This document shows positions 1-11,376 of a DNA stretch of 64,000 nt, in pieces. Both the position numbers and the translations under genes were made by a program. Location of the stretch: positions 1,736,001 to 1,800,000 of the forward strand of contig NC_091272.1 in NCBI RefSeq assembly GCF_042100115.1. The letters run 5' to 3'. Numbering within the stretch: position 1 is the first letter of the stretch; every line of letters begins with the position of its first letter. The notes under the pieces are model-generated. The model did not search any database and was not told where the DNA came from. It saw nothing but the letters and a program-made list of their open reading frames with translations. This DNA is from Alternaria dauci (lineage: Eukaryota > Ascomycota > Dothideomycetes > Pleosporales > Pleosporaceae).

Positions 1-276
1 ACTTAAAAATGGAAGGAATAATGCAGACAAAGATCTGATACTGATTTTGGTCTAGGCTTCTCAGGTTCTGACATCACTGCGCTCGCGAAAGACGCCGCTA
101 TGGGACCATTACGGTCACTGGGCGAGAAACTGCTGTCCATGACAATGGATCAAATACGGCCGATACGATTCCAGGACTTCATAGCGAGTCTGCAGACTAT
201 CAGGCCCTCGGTGAGTAAGCAAGGATTAAAGGAGTTTGAGGATTGGGCTACGCAATTTGGTGAGCGTGGAGGTTGA
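1..276 (+). CDS. AAA ATPase, Sap1/Yta6 (spastin/fidgetin) type, 3' end only
   Basis: Only the last exon is in the window (about 56-276, stop TGA at 274-276); bases 1-55 look like intron ending in TCTAG. The 73 or so residues start at the GFSGSDI motif (AAA sensor-2/lid region) and end in the Vps4-type C-terminal helix (SLQTIRPSV, then EFEDWATQFGERGG). This ending is typical of the meiotic-clade AAA ATPases: spastin, fidgetin, katanin and yeast Sap1/Yta6. The family remodels proteins or severs microtubules as ATP-driven hexamers. Walker A and B are upstream of the window, so catalytic competence cannot be judged. The subfamily within the clade is inferred from the C-terminus alone. Confidence 0.85.
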
Positions 277-510
277 AGCACTAATTAGGGACTAGCAGCG
301 CGCCTTTGCAACGAAGGAGTTATTTACATGATTGTATTCAGGCTACCAATATACCTGGATCGATCAGTCTGATTCCGCACTACATGTTTACCCCACCTTC
401 CTGGGTTGTGGGTGGCTGCTTCCATGTGAATTATGCTCATGGCCTAGCGCCGTCTCAGCAAAACCTGAATATCCCACACACGACACCTTCTCTCACATTC
501 ACAGTATAGC

Positions 511-1433
511 ATGGCACCACGTAAGAAGACAGAAGAGAAGCCGACAGCCAACGAAGCATCGGATCTGGTGTTGGAATACCTGCGTAAGTCACTCACCTTA
601 CCCTCCCATCCGAAAAGCTCTACAATCAGACTATGGCTTAGCTTCAACCACTAACCGGCCACAGGCAAGCAAAACCGCCCATACTCAGCTATCGATGTCT
701 CCGCAAACTTGCACAACAAGGTCACCAAAGGTGTGTTTGCTGACAACGTACTACCCCGTAGCGCAACCATTGATCACGACGCAGCTTCCGCAGCGAAGAT
801 TCTGAAAGATCTCCATGAGCAAAAAGCGATCGAGGGACGAGCCGCTGGTGAGCCTTGTCAGTCTAACTTCCGGCTCAACTAGGTTGACATGTCTAGGCAA
901 ACAGATCGTCTATCATGCTCTCCAAGTAGGCTGCGCTCTTGGCTCTTCCTGTCAAAGTCTAACTTACACTCCTAGAACGTCGCTGAAGCATACACGACTG
1001 AACAACTGGCCGCCCTTGACGAAAGCATTCTCGATGTGCGCACGCGAACCACCTCTCTTCTCGCTAGTGCAAAGAATCTCCGCAGCTCACTCTCCAGCCT
1101 CAACTCCACACTCAGCACTGCGGAGCTCATCGCTAATGTCAGTGCTCTTGAGACGGAGAGGACGGAAATCGAGACCAGACTGGATGGACTGAAGAAAGGA
1201 AAAGCGAAGAAAGTAAGTTCACTTCACTTCGAGACATTGACAAATGCATGTGTTGATTTTATAAGATCACAGCAACGGAGCGGGAAGCCATTGAGAAGGA
1301 GTGGAAGAAGAGCATTCGTGTGGCGAAGACAAGAAAGAAGATTGCGACGGAGATGTGGAAGGAAATCGAGGACATGCTGCCTGATCAACAAGCGAGAGAG
1401 GAGCACCGGGAGAGATTTGATCTAGATGGATAG
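511..1433 (+). CDS. HOP2: Homologous-pairing protein 2 (Hop2/TBPIP family)
   Basis: Five exons (511-583, 665-847, 897-925, 976-1212, 1266-1433) give a 229-residue protein. The N-terminus is a short basic Lys-rich tail followed by a winged-helix segment with RPYSAIDVSANL and LHEQKAIEGR, matching the TBPIP/Hop2 DNA-binding domain. The middle (LDESILDVRTRTTSLL to ERTEIETRLDGLKKGK) is the leucine-zipper-like coiled coil, and the C-terminus is Lys/Glu-rich. Hop2 acts with Mnd1 to help Dmc1/Rad51 invade homologous DNA in meiosis, in the nucleus. All junctions have GT and AG ends and keep frame. It converges with ATG22 downstream. The family call is firm; the orthologue name is inferred from length and domain order. 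Confidence 0.88.
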
Positions 1434-1874
1434 GCACATCATGTTACGAGGGATGTAGTGGATGCCAGATAGGATCATGTGCTGGCCATGCTGTACAAAC
1501 GCAGATGGAGAAACATGTGGGTAGTGTAATGAGTCCAATCAGAACTCGGGTTCTATAGAGATCGTGTTTGAAGACATCCGAATGGGCATCTCTACAATAT
1601 ATATAATTATACGTATCGTGTGTAGGCGTCGCTCATCTGACCTTTCCAACGCCGCGCTTACAGATAACACTAATGTGACCAAGAATTGAGAAAGAGAGGG
1701 AGTATGTATCCTCAATGGCAAACAAACGTCTCTACAATGCAAATCCAACACTGGTGTTTGAAATGCACGCTGCAGCCGACCAGGGCAGCTGATAAACCAA
1801 GGAGCTATTACGGAAGCACAAGGGAACAAATGCAACTATATGCAACGTGTAAAGTATCATGGAGTCGCGGCGAT
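1434..1874. other. Intergenic, convergent 3' ends of HOP2 and ATG22
   Basis: This 441-bp gap lies between two converging genes and should hold both 3' UTRs and polyadenylation signals. An AT-rich stretch near 1597-1615 (atatatataattata) is the only conspicuous sequence. No convincing coding frame was seen. Confidence 0.6.
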
Positions 1875-4155
1875 TCAAGAGCGCTGGTAAGAGAACGAAC
1901 TGCGGAGGTCATCTCTGATTTCCTGCGACAAGTTGTCACCGTCCTCGTCTATTTGATAAGCATCCCGTGTGCGCGATAGCTCTTCGAGAGTCTTGGCGAG
2001 GGCAGCGCCTTCAGTGCGACCCCGATCTACGTTGATAAGCATCATGATCGGGAAGGGAAGACCGACCAGAATAGCTAGGAACCAGAAGGCCTTCAATTTG
2101 CATTAGTAAGCCGCGTCTATGAAGGAAGGTTGTTTGGGAATTATTTACCGGTCTGATCTCTCCATAAGCATCGGTAATGGCGCCAACAATTGCTGGACCG
2201 AAGACACTGCTGCCTTTGTCTGTAATAGCATATAGGGCGTAAAAGGCCGCCTCATAACCTGGGGGGATGAGCTCGCCGAATAGCGCGCGGCAGTAACTGC
2301 TTAGTCCGCCAAGGACGAAGCCGTAGACTGCGCCTAGAGGGTACATTTCCCACTGCTGCTGCAAGCCCAGGTATCCCAGGCGTTGGACTGCTGGAATGTA
2401 GCCGAGAAGACCATATATGGGTATCACTTCGAACAGCGTGATGCAGAGCAGTATTGTTTGTGTTGGTGACAGTCGAAAGAAAGCTGACAGGCGTGACCAC
2501 AGGAAGGCGCCCAAGACGCCAAAGACTGTGGCGATGACGTTGATCAGGGCGAGCATAGCGTACGACATTCCGAGTGTTGTCTTCGCAAAGAGCACTGCTG
2601 TACCCGATACAGTAGCTATACTGTCTGAAAGGAGGAACCACGCTGCAAGGAAGAGCAGGACATCTTTGAGGTGTCGCGCATGCATTGCTGTACGACCAAG
2701 GGATTTCCACGAGTATAAGAAGTACGCTAGTGCAGTCCCGAAGTTGGAGGTTTGCGCACCAATATGCAGAGGCGGTCCTGGACGAGGGCGCAGCCAGCGG
2801 GCGGTGGGCAGTGTGAAGACGAACCACCACGCGCCAATGACAAAGAGAACGAGCCGGAGACCAAAGTTGGAGGACTGGAATGCGATGACAATGAGGATGC
2901 CGAGGGTCTGCACAAGCAAAGCGGCGATGTAACCGATTGCAATACCGTAGGATGAGATTTTGGTTGCGAGCGCAAGCTCAACTGAAGGAGCGGCCCTGCT
3001 CTTCGCCCTTGGGATGGTCAAGTCCGCGGCTGAAGGGTTGCTTGGAATCAGCGCGCTTGTCGCATCGGCAATTTCGTCAAGAAGGCCTTCTCTCTCTCCA
3101 AGCTGATTCGCATATTGCGCTCCTCGTATGATGTTCTCTTGTGTAGGCGTTTCCCCACCTCTTTCCTCGTCCTCCTCTGTCTCTGGCTCATCTTCTTCGT
3201 CCGCATACGAAGTCTCGGTGATTGAGTCGGCATATTTGACTGTCGGATGAAAACGCACCATGAGTGGTAGGAAGCTGTTTAACAGTACGAAACTAGCACC
3301 AAAGCATGTGTTTGCGATGATTGCCAGCAGTGCGCCTAGAAGGTATACCTTGGGCACCACGGGCAGGAACAGCATGGTCGCTATACTTCCCACGAATGCG
3401 AACCACAAGAGGAACGTTTTCCTGAACCTCCCATGGTCTGCAGCACCACTCATGCTTATGATCAGCAGAGCCTGTATCAGGACTGATATGCTGAAAGTAT
3501 ACATGGCAAAGCTCGCAGTGTTGATCTCGACGCCAAGGATATGGACGACGCATTGTCCCTTTTCAGGATTCGGTCTGAGCAGGGCTCCTAGGGCGTGGGT
3601 GGAGAAGGAGAAGCTAGGGTGACCGGTAGGCTTCGAGGCTTTGCATGGCATGGACGGGTCGGACAGGAGGACGCCATTTTCGCGTGCGAGCTGCTCGAGT
3701 GTTACGGGTATGAAGGATCCGATGCCACAAACGACGAAGACCTGGAGTTGTTAGTGGTGGTATTCGCGTAGCTTTTGCGCTTGACGCGGCGCGTAAAAGG
3801 CAGCAACATGGCAGCGAGGAAGCGCACACGTCGGAGGTATGGCGGAAGCTCCAACAGGTCCGAAGCAGGTTGGAATGGTGGTAGAGGGCATGGGAAGAAG
3901 TACCTCGGCAGCCCATCCGTACATGTAGAAGCCGCGGAGCTCCTTGTCGCTCGTCAACCGCGTGTCTTCGCCCTCGTAGTGGGGCTGCGAGTCGTTGGAC
4001 TCCATGTCGAGGCTCTGATCGGACGAGAGACTCTGCTCATCGTCTGCCTCGTTGGACTGCGATATGGACGGCACCGAGACTTTGGACTGTGAGGATGCAT
4101 TTCGCGTGAAGGTCGGTCGCTGGTAGGGCGGGAGCTCGGGCGCGCGCGGTGCCAT
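1875..4155 (-). CDS. ATG22: Autophagy-related protein 22 (vacuolar amino-acid effluxer)
   Basis: Three exons on the minus strand (4155-3904, 3741-2149, 2090-1875) encode 686 residues. Exon 1 ends in [15 protein letters not shown] and exon 2 continues [20 protein letters not shown], the conserved ATG22 opening. The rest has about 11-12 hydrophobic segments and a long acidic loop ([14 protein letters not shown]) between the first and second membrane halves, as in the family. ATG22 is a major-facilitator-type protein that exports amino acids from the vacuole after autophagic breakdown. The 162-nt first intron begins GTACTT and ends CCAG. The divergent neighbour is MED14, 1.1 kb away. The start ATG is the first in frame. 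Confidence 0.93.
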
Positions 4156-5299
4156 CGAATAAACGCAGCCTTCCGCAAGCAGGGTCTACACTAATTGGCG
4201 GAAGTGCGTCACCGCAACTGAGACATGATGAAGGATCAGAGAATAAAAGCGCGACAGCTGATACGGGCCGGGACTCAGGTTGGAGGGCAGGTTTCAGTGG
4301 GCACGGCGAGGTCAGGACCAAGCTGGGGAGAGATGTGGAGTTGTTGGGGCAGCGGGCGATCCCATGGTCGTGCTGGGGTCATGAGGATTGAAGTATTGGC
4401 GGCATGACAGAGCATCCTGATAATGCGTCTAGTTGCAGTAGAGGCTATCCGAGAAGGCATTGGGCAAGGCGCTTGCGCTCAAGCTCGCCTTTGGACAGAC
4501 TACTGGCCGCCGCAGCCGCAAGCTCGGCGAACCGTGGACGCGAATGCGGTGAATGATTGAATGTGCCAATGATTAAATTGACTAGCTGTATCGTACCCAC
4601 TCTAGAAGCGACCCTGCGTTCCTTGACACACATTCGGGGAGCGCACTGCACCTACAAGGCCTGCCTCGATTTTGGATGCATCCTCGATGTGCTGGATGCG
4701 AAGGACGCAGGGCTTTCCACTAGCACGCCAGGTTGCATGGGTGGAGTGACCACCGCCAAGGCGCTAAACCCAATACAATCCCTCCCGTTTCGACGACCTC
4801 ATTCCTGATCGCTGAAACAACATCATCGCTCAGCTACGCGGCGTCGCGCACCCCATCCACAACCACTCCAGTCCGACTTCGCCTTTTACACGACCGCGCC
4901 TGCCCCCACGACCTGTTGCGACATTCGCAGTTCACGATGCGCTAATCGACAGTGCCCCAACCTCGCTTTCTTTCACCTGCTGCATTCAATCAGCGCCCTT
5001 TCACCAGCCGCTGCGCCCTGTGCTACCTGTGCGCATCCATTGTTACGCCAGAAAACATTCGCTTCATGATCGCGCGCCTCTCCTCAATCGCCCAAGTCAC
5101 CACGCATTCCACCGCCAGCCCGCTGAACCTGGCCCCGGGCACTCTGACCCGATCGTCCTACTGTACATACCACGCTCGACGCATTCGCGAAAACATCACG
5201 GAGACTCAGACTCGCCGGGCACATTAGGCACAGACTAGACGCGCGCAGAGCGGGTGCGCAGACGGCGCCCCAGGGTCGCGGGACGGAGGACGACGTAGC
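4156..5299. promoter_or_regulatory. Divergent intergenic region ATG22 / MED14
   Basis: This 1.14-kb region separates two genes read away from each other, so both promoters and 5' leaders lie here. Stretches of pyrimidines precede the MED14 start (about 4,960-5,240). Short open frames on both strands lack family resemblance and were not called. Confidence 0.5.
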
Positions 5300-8200
5300 A
5301 TGCCAGGCATTCTCACCATGAACCACACCGGGTCAGACTTAGCGACAGCTTCACGCGATGCAGATGGCAGGAAGCGCAACCACGACGCCGACATGTCCAA
5401 CGGCGGACTCAATGGGATGCGAAGCGATACACCGGCAGGAGGACCTGCCGTCAATGGAGGTGCTTCGAAAGACACCAATACCAACGGCGCATCCATAGCA
5501 GTCGCAACAACGGCGGGCTCCACGCTCGAACACTACTCGGATCTGCCACCGGAGATCGCCCACATTGGCCCTGAGCAGTACAACTCCCTCTCAACGTTAT
5601 TGCTGCGGATATCGCAGGAATCTTACAATGAGCTCGAGGAAGTATTGAAGAACATGGCCGCTATTCAAATGGCTCCAGTAACCAATGGCGCTCTTCCCAA
5701 TGGTCTTGGTGCAGCGAGCATGCAAGGGAATGCTGATGCAAACAGGCGCAAGAAGCTGGTTCTCCTATCATTCGCCCAAGAGCAACGGGCAAAGTTTATC
5801 AAGCTGCTGGTCCTTACTGAGTGGGGAAAGAAGGCTGCCTCTGACATTTCCAAGCTCATTGACTTGCTGGCCCACGCGAGTACACAGGCAGCCCACATGG
5901 ATGCTGCTGATTACAAACTGGAGAGAATCAAGGTTCTCTCTAACAATGCAAGGGAGAACAATCCGGATATCGCGACGGCTCTGGAGGTGTTATCAACTGG
6001 CAAAGCACCGTGGATGCCCAGCCTTGGCTACATACCGCCTGAGCCCATCTCTGCTGAGCAAGCCCTGAAATTGTTACGTTATATGAACACTTCCCTGTCG
6101 ATACGCCTAAACGTGCACGAAAGCCTTCCACGGCATCTCCGAAACTGGCGCGTGCATTCTGGACGCGCGACCTTTGTCGTCGACAACGAGTTGGAATTCG
6201 ATGTCATGTCCTTTGTGGAGGATGCCTCAGAACAGTGGTTCCTCATTGATGTCCGGTTACTGTTTACCCCTGCGCCCACAATCACCGTCGGTAGCCGCTT
6301 CTTCATGCAGCTTAAGCTGCAAGCTGACTTGGTCTTGAAAGACAAGGGCCTGACCGGTCTTTTCGATTTCTTGCATAATTTCATCTTGACGCATAAGATT
6401 TCTGTACTCCGATCGCAAGCAGTAGACCTCATCCGCACCGGCTGGGCAGGTTCTCTCAAGGTTGAGCCTGTGCATCGCTTGCTCGTAGTGTCGTACTGGA
6501 CCAACAAGCCCGGAAAGAAAAACTGGATCGAGATTGGCGTATCCAACAACAAGCCCAAGAACGGCAAGGTCTCGTGGAGAGGACCGCCCATCCCGTCACT
6601 GACAACACGCTGGTTTCGTCAAGGCAAGGAGGTGAAAGATGCCAAGTTCCAGTTCAACTGGAAGGATCTGTCCATGGAATGCGTCCTCAAGCAAGTCATC
6701 GCATGCCACACGAGCGAAATTCTGCGTTCTACAAAGGACAGTTTCAAACCTGGGGTGATAGCGAATGCACGTCTTTCCGAGACTGACCCTGCGGATTGCA
6801 CACTCGACGCAACACTGGGTGCTACACCCACTTCACTCACACTGTCACTAGAGCAAGTCACTGGCAACTATATTTTACGACCAGCCAGTGCACTGTCTGC
6901 GCGGGCGGAGAACGCGTTCAATCAAGGCAGAGAGCCTGGGCAAATCGCCAATGTAATGACCCAAGTACTTGCCGGTACACTGCTCAGCCTGATCCAGAAG
7001 AACGCACAACAACTCGGCTGGCAATCAGTAGCGAGACAAGCTTTACATCAACAGGTAGTTTCGGCTGCTGTCAGGTTGGATGTTATCTCATCCACTCTGT
7101 ATTGCCCTCGCGGTTGGACGCCAAGCTGGGCTTTGGCAGCGTTGATCGACTCGTCGGGTGAGTCGTGGTGGATTTTAGAAATCGGATCTGATGGAAGCAG
7201 CATAGAGTATGCTGAGCAGATCAGAATGGACAGGCCTGACGGTAGCCCCTTGCCCATCAACCGCAACACGTTGGCAAGTCTCGAAAGAGTTGCCGTGCAG
7301 CTGCTGTCATTCCGTGTCACAGCTCGTCAACTTGGGAAGGAGAAGAAGAACTATAGCCTGAAGAGTGAGATCGGTTCCTCCGTGGAAGCTTGTCGCGTCG
7401 CCCGTCGGTGGGTTCTGCATGTACAAACCGCTGATCTTCTCCCGGCTCAAGCAGGTCAAGACGCCTGGCTCGAATCAGACATCAAGATCACCTGCGAAGG
7501 CATGAAAGTCGGAGGTCAGCACGTTTGGCACATGGCTGCTGGTAGGATGATTAAAACTGTTGCTGCAGATATGCACAAGCTCATGGCGGCCTCACCGCAA
7601 CACGCTTTCAAATTTTCAGAGGATGGCAACTTCAGGATCCTCCTTGCCACACCCTTTGGACAACATGTACTTGGAGACTTGCGAGCACGACTGCGAGATG
7701 TCAGTCGTCTTCGAACCTTTGCAACTACACTCCAAAAACGCAAGATGTCGCTCAAATCCTCCTCCTTACAACGCGTACAGTTTCAATACGGTCCATCGCC
7801 ATACTCTGCCACCGTTAATTTTGGTTCCGAAAAAGAGCTCACAATCGAGCTATCGCCCAGCAACCCGCACTACCGAATCCTGTCTCAACTCACTGAGATT
7901 GCCAACGATCGGTCGCCTTCCTTCCCGGTCATCGATTCCGGTGATACCAATGGTCTAGATCGCTTCTGTACAATACTCGTTGCCACTCGACCTCTCTTCA
8001 AAATCCTGCGCGAAATCGAGCAACGATCGCCAGGCAACTACAGCAACCCTGCAATCCATGTTCACACCATCTTGAAATATCGTCTTACATATGACAATCC
8101 CGTCTGCACTTTCGATGTGCATCTTCAGCCCAAAGACGACAAGGTGTTTTGGTTCATCGAAGACAACTTGCGCCCAAAGAATCCCGATGTACTACCAACT

Positions 8201-8710
8201 CCTGAGCGTGCAACGGGTCATAGACGCCTTGACAACCTACAGGCTAAGCTCAAGGAGCTGTTCAGTGGGAAGGGTAATGGGTGGTTTGGTACCCGCAATG
8301 GTATGGTGGCGGAATTGGATGCAATTCATAGAGCCCTCGAGGAGCTTGATAAATGTGTCTTGAGTTGTAGAATGGCCGGTGGTTATGTTGCGCCTCCACC
8401 ACTTGAGAAACCCACACAGCAGAGTCAAACACAGGCGAACGGGGGCCAGCAGGGGAACCAACAACAGCAACAGATTAGGATGCAACAGGCACGTCAACAA
8501 CAGCAGCAACAACAGAGGCAGGGTCAATCAGGGAAACAGCACCCGAACCAGCAGCAACATTCGAGGGGCCAACAACCGAACGGCAGACCATCTCAACAGC
8601 AAATGCCCAACGGCCGTCAGCAAGCCTTGCAACAGCAGCAACAGCAAGGTCGGGGTGGTCAAGGAGGTCGTCCAGGACAGTCTAAAAACGACGTGATCAC
8701 TATCGATTAG
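5300..8710 (+). CDS. MED14: Mediator complex subunit 14 (Rgr1)
   Basis: This single-exon gene encodes 1,136 residues. After a low-complexity N-terminus, the segment around residue 85 (YSDLPPEIAHIGPEQYNSLSTLL) matches the MED14 N-terminal signature, and the following helices (LLVLTEWGKKAASDISKLID) fit the domain that scaffolds head, middle and tail modules. The C-terminal 100 residues are a Gln-rich tract. MED14 is the backbone subunit of Mediator, which links activators to RNA polymerase II. An alternative in-frame ATG lies six codons downstream at 5318. Length agrees with other filamentous fungi. MED11 and TAF5 are in the same window, 10-14 kb downstream. Confidence 0.93.
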   Translation: MPGILTMNHTGSDLATASRDADGRKRNHDADMSNGGLNGMRSDTPAGGPAVNGGASKDTNTNGASIAVATTAGSTLEHYSDLPPEIAHIGPEQYNSLSTLLLRISQESYNELEEVLKNMAAIQMAPVTNGALPNGLGAASMQGNADANRRKKLVLLSFAQEQRAKFIKLLVLTEWGKKAASDISKLIDLLAHASTQAAHMDAADYKLERIKVLSNNARENNPDIATALEVLSTGKAPWMPSLGYIPPEPISAEQALKLLRYMNTSLSIRLNVHESLPRHLRNWRVHSGRATFVVDNELEFDVMSFVEDASEQWFLIDVRLLFTPAPTITVGSRFFMQLKLQADLVLKDKGLTGLFDFLHNFILTHKISVLRSQAVDLIRTGWAGSLKVEPVHRLLVVSYWTNKPGKKNWIEIGVSNNKPKNGKVSWRGPPIPSLTTRWFRQGKEVKDAKFQFNWKDLSMECVLKQVIACHTSEILRSTKDSFKPGVIANARLSETDPADCTLDATLGATPTSLTLSLEQVTGNYILRPASALSARAENAFNQGREPGQIANVMTQVLAGTLLSLIQKNAQQLGWQSVARQALHQQVVSAAVRLDVISSTLYCPRGWTPSWALAALIDSSGESWWILEIGSDGSSIEYAEQIRMDRPDGSPLPINRNTLASLERVAVQLLSFRVTARQLGKEKKNYSLKSEIGSSVEACRVARRWVLHVQTADLLPAQAGQDAWLESDIKITCEGMKVGGQHVWHMAAGRMIKTVAADMHKLMAASPQHAFKFSEDGNFRILLATPFGQHVLGDLRARLRDVSRLRTFATTLQKRKMSLKSSSLQRVQFQYGPSPYSATVNFGSEKELTIELSPSNPHYRILSQLTEIANDRSPSFPVIDSGDTNGLDRFCTILVATRPLFKILREIEQRSPGNYSNPAIHVHTILKYRLTYDNPVCTFDVHLQPKDDKVFWFIEDNLRPKNPDVLPTPERATGHRRLDNLQAKLKELFSGKGNGWFGTRNGMVAELDAIHRALEELDKCVLSCRMAGGYVAPPPLEKPTQQSQTQANGGQQGNQQQQQIRMQQARQQQQQQQRQGQSGKQHPNQQQHSRGQQPNGRPSQQQMPNGRQQALQQQQQQGRGGQGGRPGQSKNDVITID
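8455..8655 (+). repeat. CAA/CAG-rich poly-Gln tract in MED14
   Basis: The coding strand is an imperfect CAA/CAG repeat giving runs of two to six Gln separated by Gly, Arg and Asn. The mixed codons argue against recent pure-repeat slippage. Such tails are common and length-variable in Mediator subunits. Confidence 0.85.
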
Positions 8711-10131
8711 TGGTTGAGACGAACCTGGCCATTGCAATGCCTCTGATCACATTTAACCATGACTATTTTCTATATTCATGCATGTACCATGTTTCTCTTT
8801 CACGTTTTCACATTTCTTGCATTGGGTTAGCGGGACTACGGTATAACTTGCATTTCTAACACGCCTTTCTGTTTTGTGGTTTGTTCAGGGTTTCCTATTG
8901 TCGTGTGCACCTCACCTGGTTTAGATGCGCTACTGGTGTATTCACCTGCACTTTGTTCTTCTTTCTTCGTACTTTGTATGATACTACTTATACCAATTTC
9001 CTGTGGTGGGAAAACCAAGGCACGGGATTTACGCACGGAGTCGTTTTACCTCTTAGAGTGGTACACGCAACTGCTTCAATAAACGATCAATATCTACATG
9101 CCATGTGTTACAACCTAGAGACAGCAGATTGCTTTATGTTGCAACTGCTCTTGCGTACAGTGTTCAAGTCACATTCCTATAAACGACAGTATGAAAAATA
9201 TGTCGTGCCGCAACCACCTCTGGTTATACCCAAGTTCCTTTCTCAGGTAGTCTTGACTGACGACATAGCTCTCTCTGTTCTCGACGATACAAAGTGAATA
9301 GACTACCAACAGTTCCCCAATCAGTCTTTTTGGTAGTTATATCGCACTTCCTACTTAACATTTCTTTCTTGAAATGAATATGCATCAACTCAGTAATTGC
9401 TTTGTGCGGCCGCAAACTGGGTGTCGCTCAGGATTTGAGTGCGAGTCATTTATGTCATGTATGGAATTGTATTCGACTAGTTTTCATCGCGATCATATCA
9501 TTATGTGCGCCTGAGCTATTGATTAGGAACGTCTCTGCAAACGACTCTAGGAGGAACGCAAGGGAGGGACTATACGATAAGTTCAGCGAAGACGCTTTTT
9601 CACATTTCATTGATGATTTTAATTGATCGACTGTAGTCTAAGCTATATTAGTTGTTCGTCTTCGACGTCTGCAAACACCATGGGTCATAGCAAGCATCAT
9701 TTAGAAGCGCTTCAACACTGCCCAGGTGGGTCCCTCAGATACCGCAAGTATACCGTAGGAGCACCCAAGTCCATGGTAAACATTTACCCCTCAAAGACAA
9801 GGATCAGGCTCAAAATTCGTCATGATCAGCTGTATCACTGGCAGATCTCTTGCCGCTCTCTTACCCCAAGGTGGTGCGGAGGGTAGCGCCTTTACCTGTT
9901 CGCGATTACTCCTTTGACCCGAAGCGTTGGCGCTAGCTGGTCATACAAACCAGCACCCGGCCTCTCTCTTTCTCTTTGCTCATATATTCTGCTTCCGAGG
10001 CTTGAGTACTATACCCGGGGTTGTTCCTGTAGACGATCTACGCAGATTGTCGACATCTGTTGGCTTTAATTCACTCAACTCTTCATAATACAGGCTACAT
10101 CTCTTCCAAAGAGATCATCGGATCAAGTACG
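8711..10131. other. Intergenic, 1.4 kb, no gene recognised
   Basis: The stretch contains several open frames of 60-140 codons on both strands, none with family resemblance, good start context or supporting splice signals. It probably holds the MED14 3' UTR and the promoter of the next gene. Pyrimidine-rich sequence near 9,960-9,985 could be promoter. No tRNA fold was seen. Confidence 0.5.
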
Positions 10132-10943
10132 ATGCCTGTCGCTGTAAGCTCCAACAGTACCATCGATACTAGCGAGCTAGTACGCCAGACGTCCACGATG
10201 GACATTAATGCGATGGATGTTACTACACAGCCATGGCTGGAGAACACCGACAAGGTATGCGATCTATTCCTTAATTATTCAAGTTGGCTAATAGCATTAG
10301 CTCAATACAGTGCAGACTCTCAAGGAGATTTGCCTAGGAAATTGTCGTCTTCTTTACGGCAGCGAGCGGTTCAAATTTTACGGTAAAGTCTGCATATGAA
10401 TGCTCGAGACTAGGGCTGACACGAGGCCAGATATTGTCATCTGCGAGGACGAGGATACCAAGAGATTTGCTGCTATCTTGACATGCAACCAAGACGGCCA
10501 GACAAAACTTCTGCGCACCGAGCTAAGCGTGTGTCCTGTCGTGGCGGTTCGTACCTTAGTGGATGGTCTTCAGAAAGATACCGCTAAGTTGTTCCGTACG
10601 TTCTTTGCCATATTTGACGCCTCTAGTTGGTTACTGACTCGAGAGTGTAGTCAAGTACGCAGTGGGCTCGCAGATTCGAGGCCAACAAGGATTCACCAAC
10701 ACGGAGACCGGAAAGTTCGAGTTATGGGATGAGGCACAGGAGAAGCGTATTCGTGGTCCTAACGATGACACGCAAGGCCTTCTTCGCAGCTGGAGTGACG
10801 CGCCGGGAGCTGATGGTCGGCCCCCGTCAGGTCCCCGTGGTGATGGCTATAATGGTCGGAACAACAAACGCATGAGGCCCGTCGAACGTCCGGAGAAGCC
10901 CATGGTTGAGGCGGAGATTGTTGATCTCGATTACTATGGCTAG
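10132..10943 (+). CDS. Hypothetical protein, 215 aa, four exons
   Basis: I do not recognise this family. Exons 10132-10254, 10316-10382, 10431-10595 and 10651-10943 join in frame at GT-AG sites (one branch-like GCTAAT in intron 1). The order is a Ser/Thr-rich head; a compact core with TLKEICLGNCRLLYGSERFKFYG, DIVICEDEDTKRFAAIL and CPVVAVRTLVDGLQ; then a hydrophilic Gly/Pro/Arg tail ending in EAEIVDLDYYG. There is no signal peptide and no membrane segment. The core alternates short hydrophobic strands with charged turns, like a small globular domain, and the Arg-rich stretch KRMRPVERP could be a nuclear signal. The spliced frame is convincing as a gene; function is unknown. The start could lie upstream if a further exon exists. 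Confidence 0.7.
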
Positions 10944-11376
10944 TAAGGAATGAAGGACCGGGGTACTATCTACGTACTAGGAGTTCAGGAGGACGAGAGT
11001 CTGGGCTAGCATTTGACTAGACATTGTGATGAAACTTTAGTATAGTCAAGGATAGAGTGTCCAGGCTTCCACCAAGTATTCATCAATGCAGGTGTCGTGA
11101 CAAACCCCAAGGTCGTCCATGTGCCTGTGATCAGCGTAAAATGTTTTGGCAACAGTGATTTTGATACGAAGATTTTGATATGTTGAACCGGATGTTCAGA
11201 CCAGATGGACTCAAGGATGCTCCAGCGAACCTCTCCGCTTGGAAGCGCGACGCGTGTGCACGTGAAGTGGAGTTTGACTGGGTCCAAGCGCCCGCGTCAT
11301 GACGTACCATTACTCTTCTAGCACGTCCCCATCCACTTTCCTCAGGACGCATGTCACCTGAACCTGTCTTCACATC
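10944..11376. other. Intergenic upstream of DNA ligase I
   Basis: This 433-bp gap between two genes on the same strand holds the 3' end of the unknown gene and the ligase promoter. A minus-strand frame here has no recognisable content and is not called. Confidence 0.5.
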
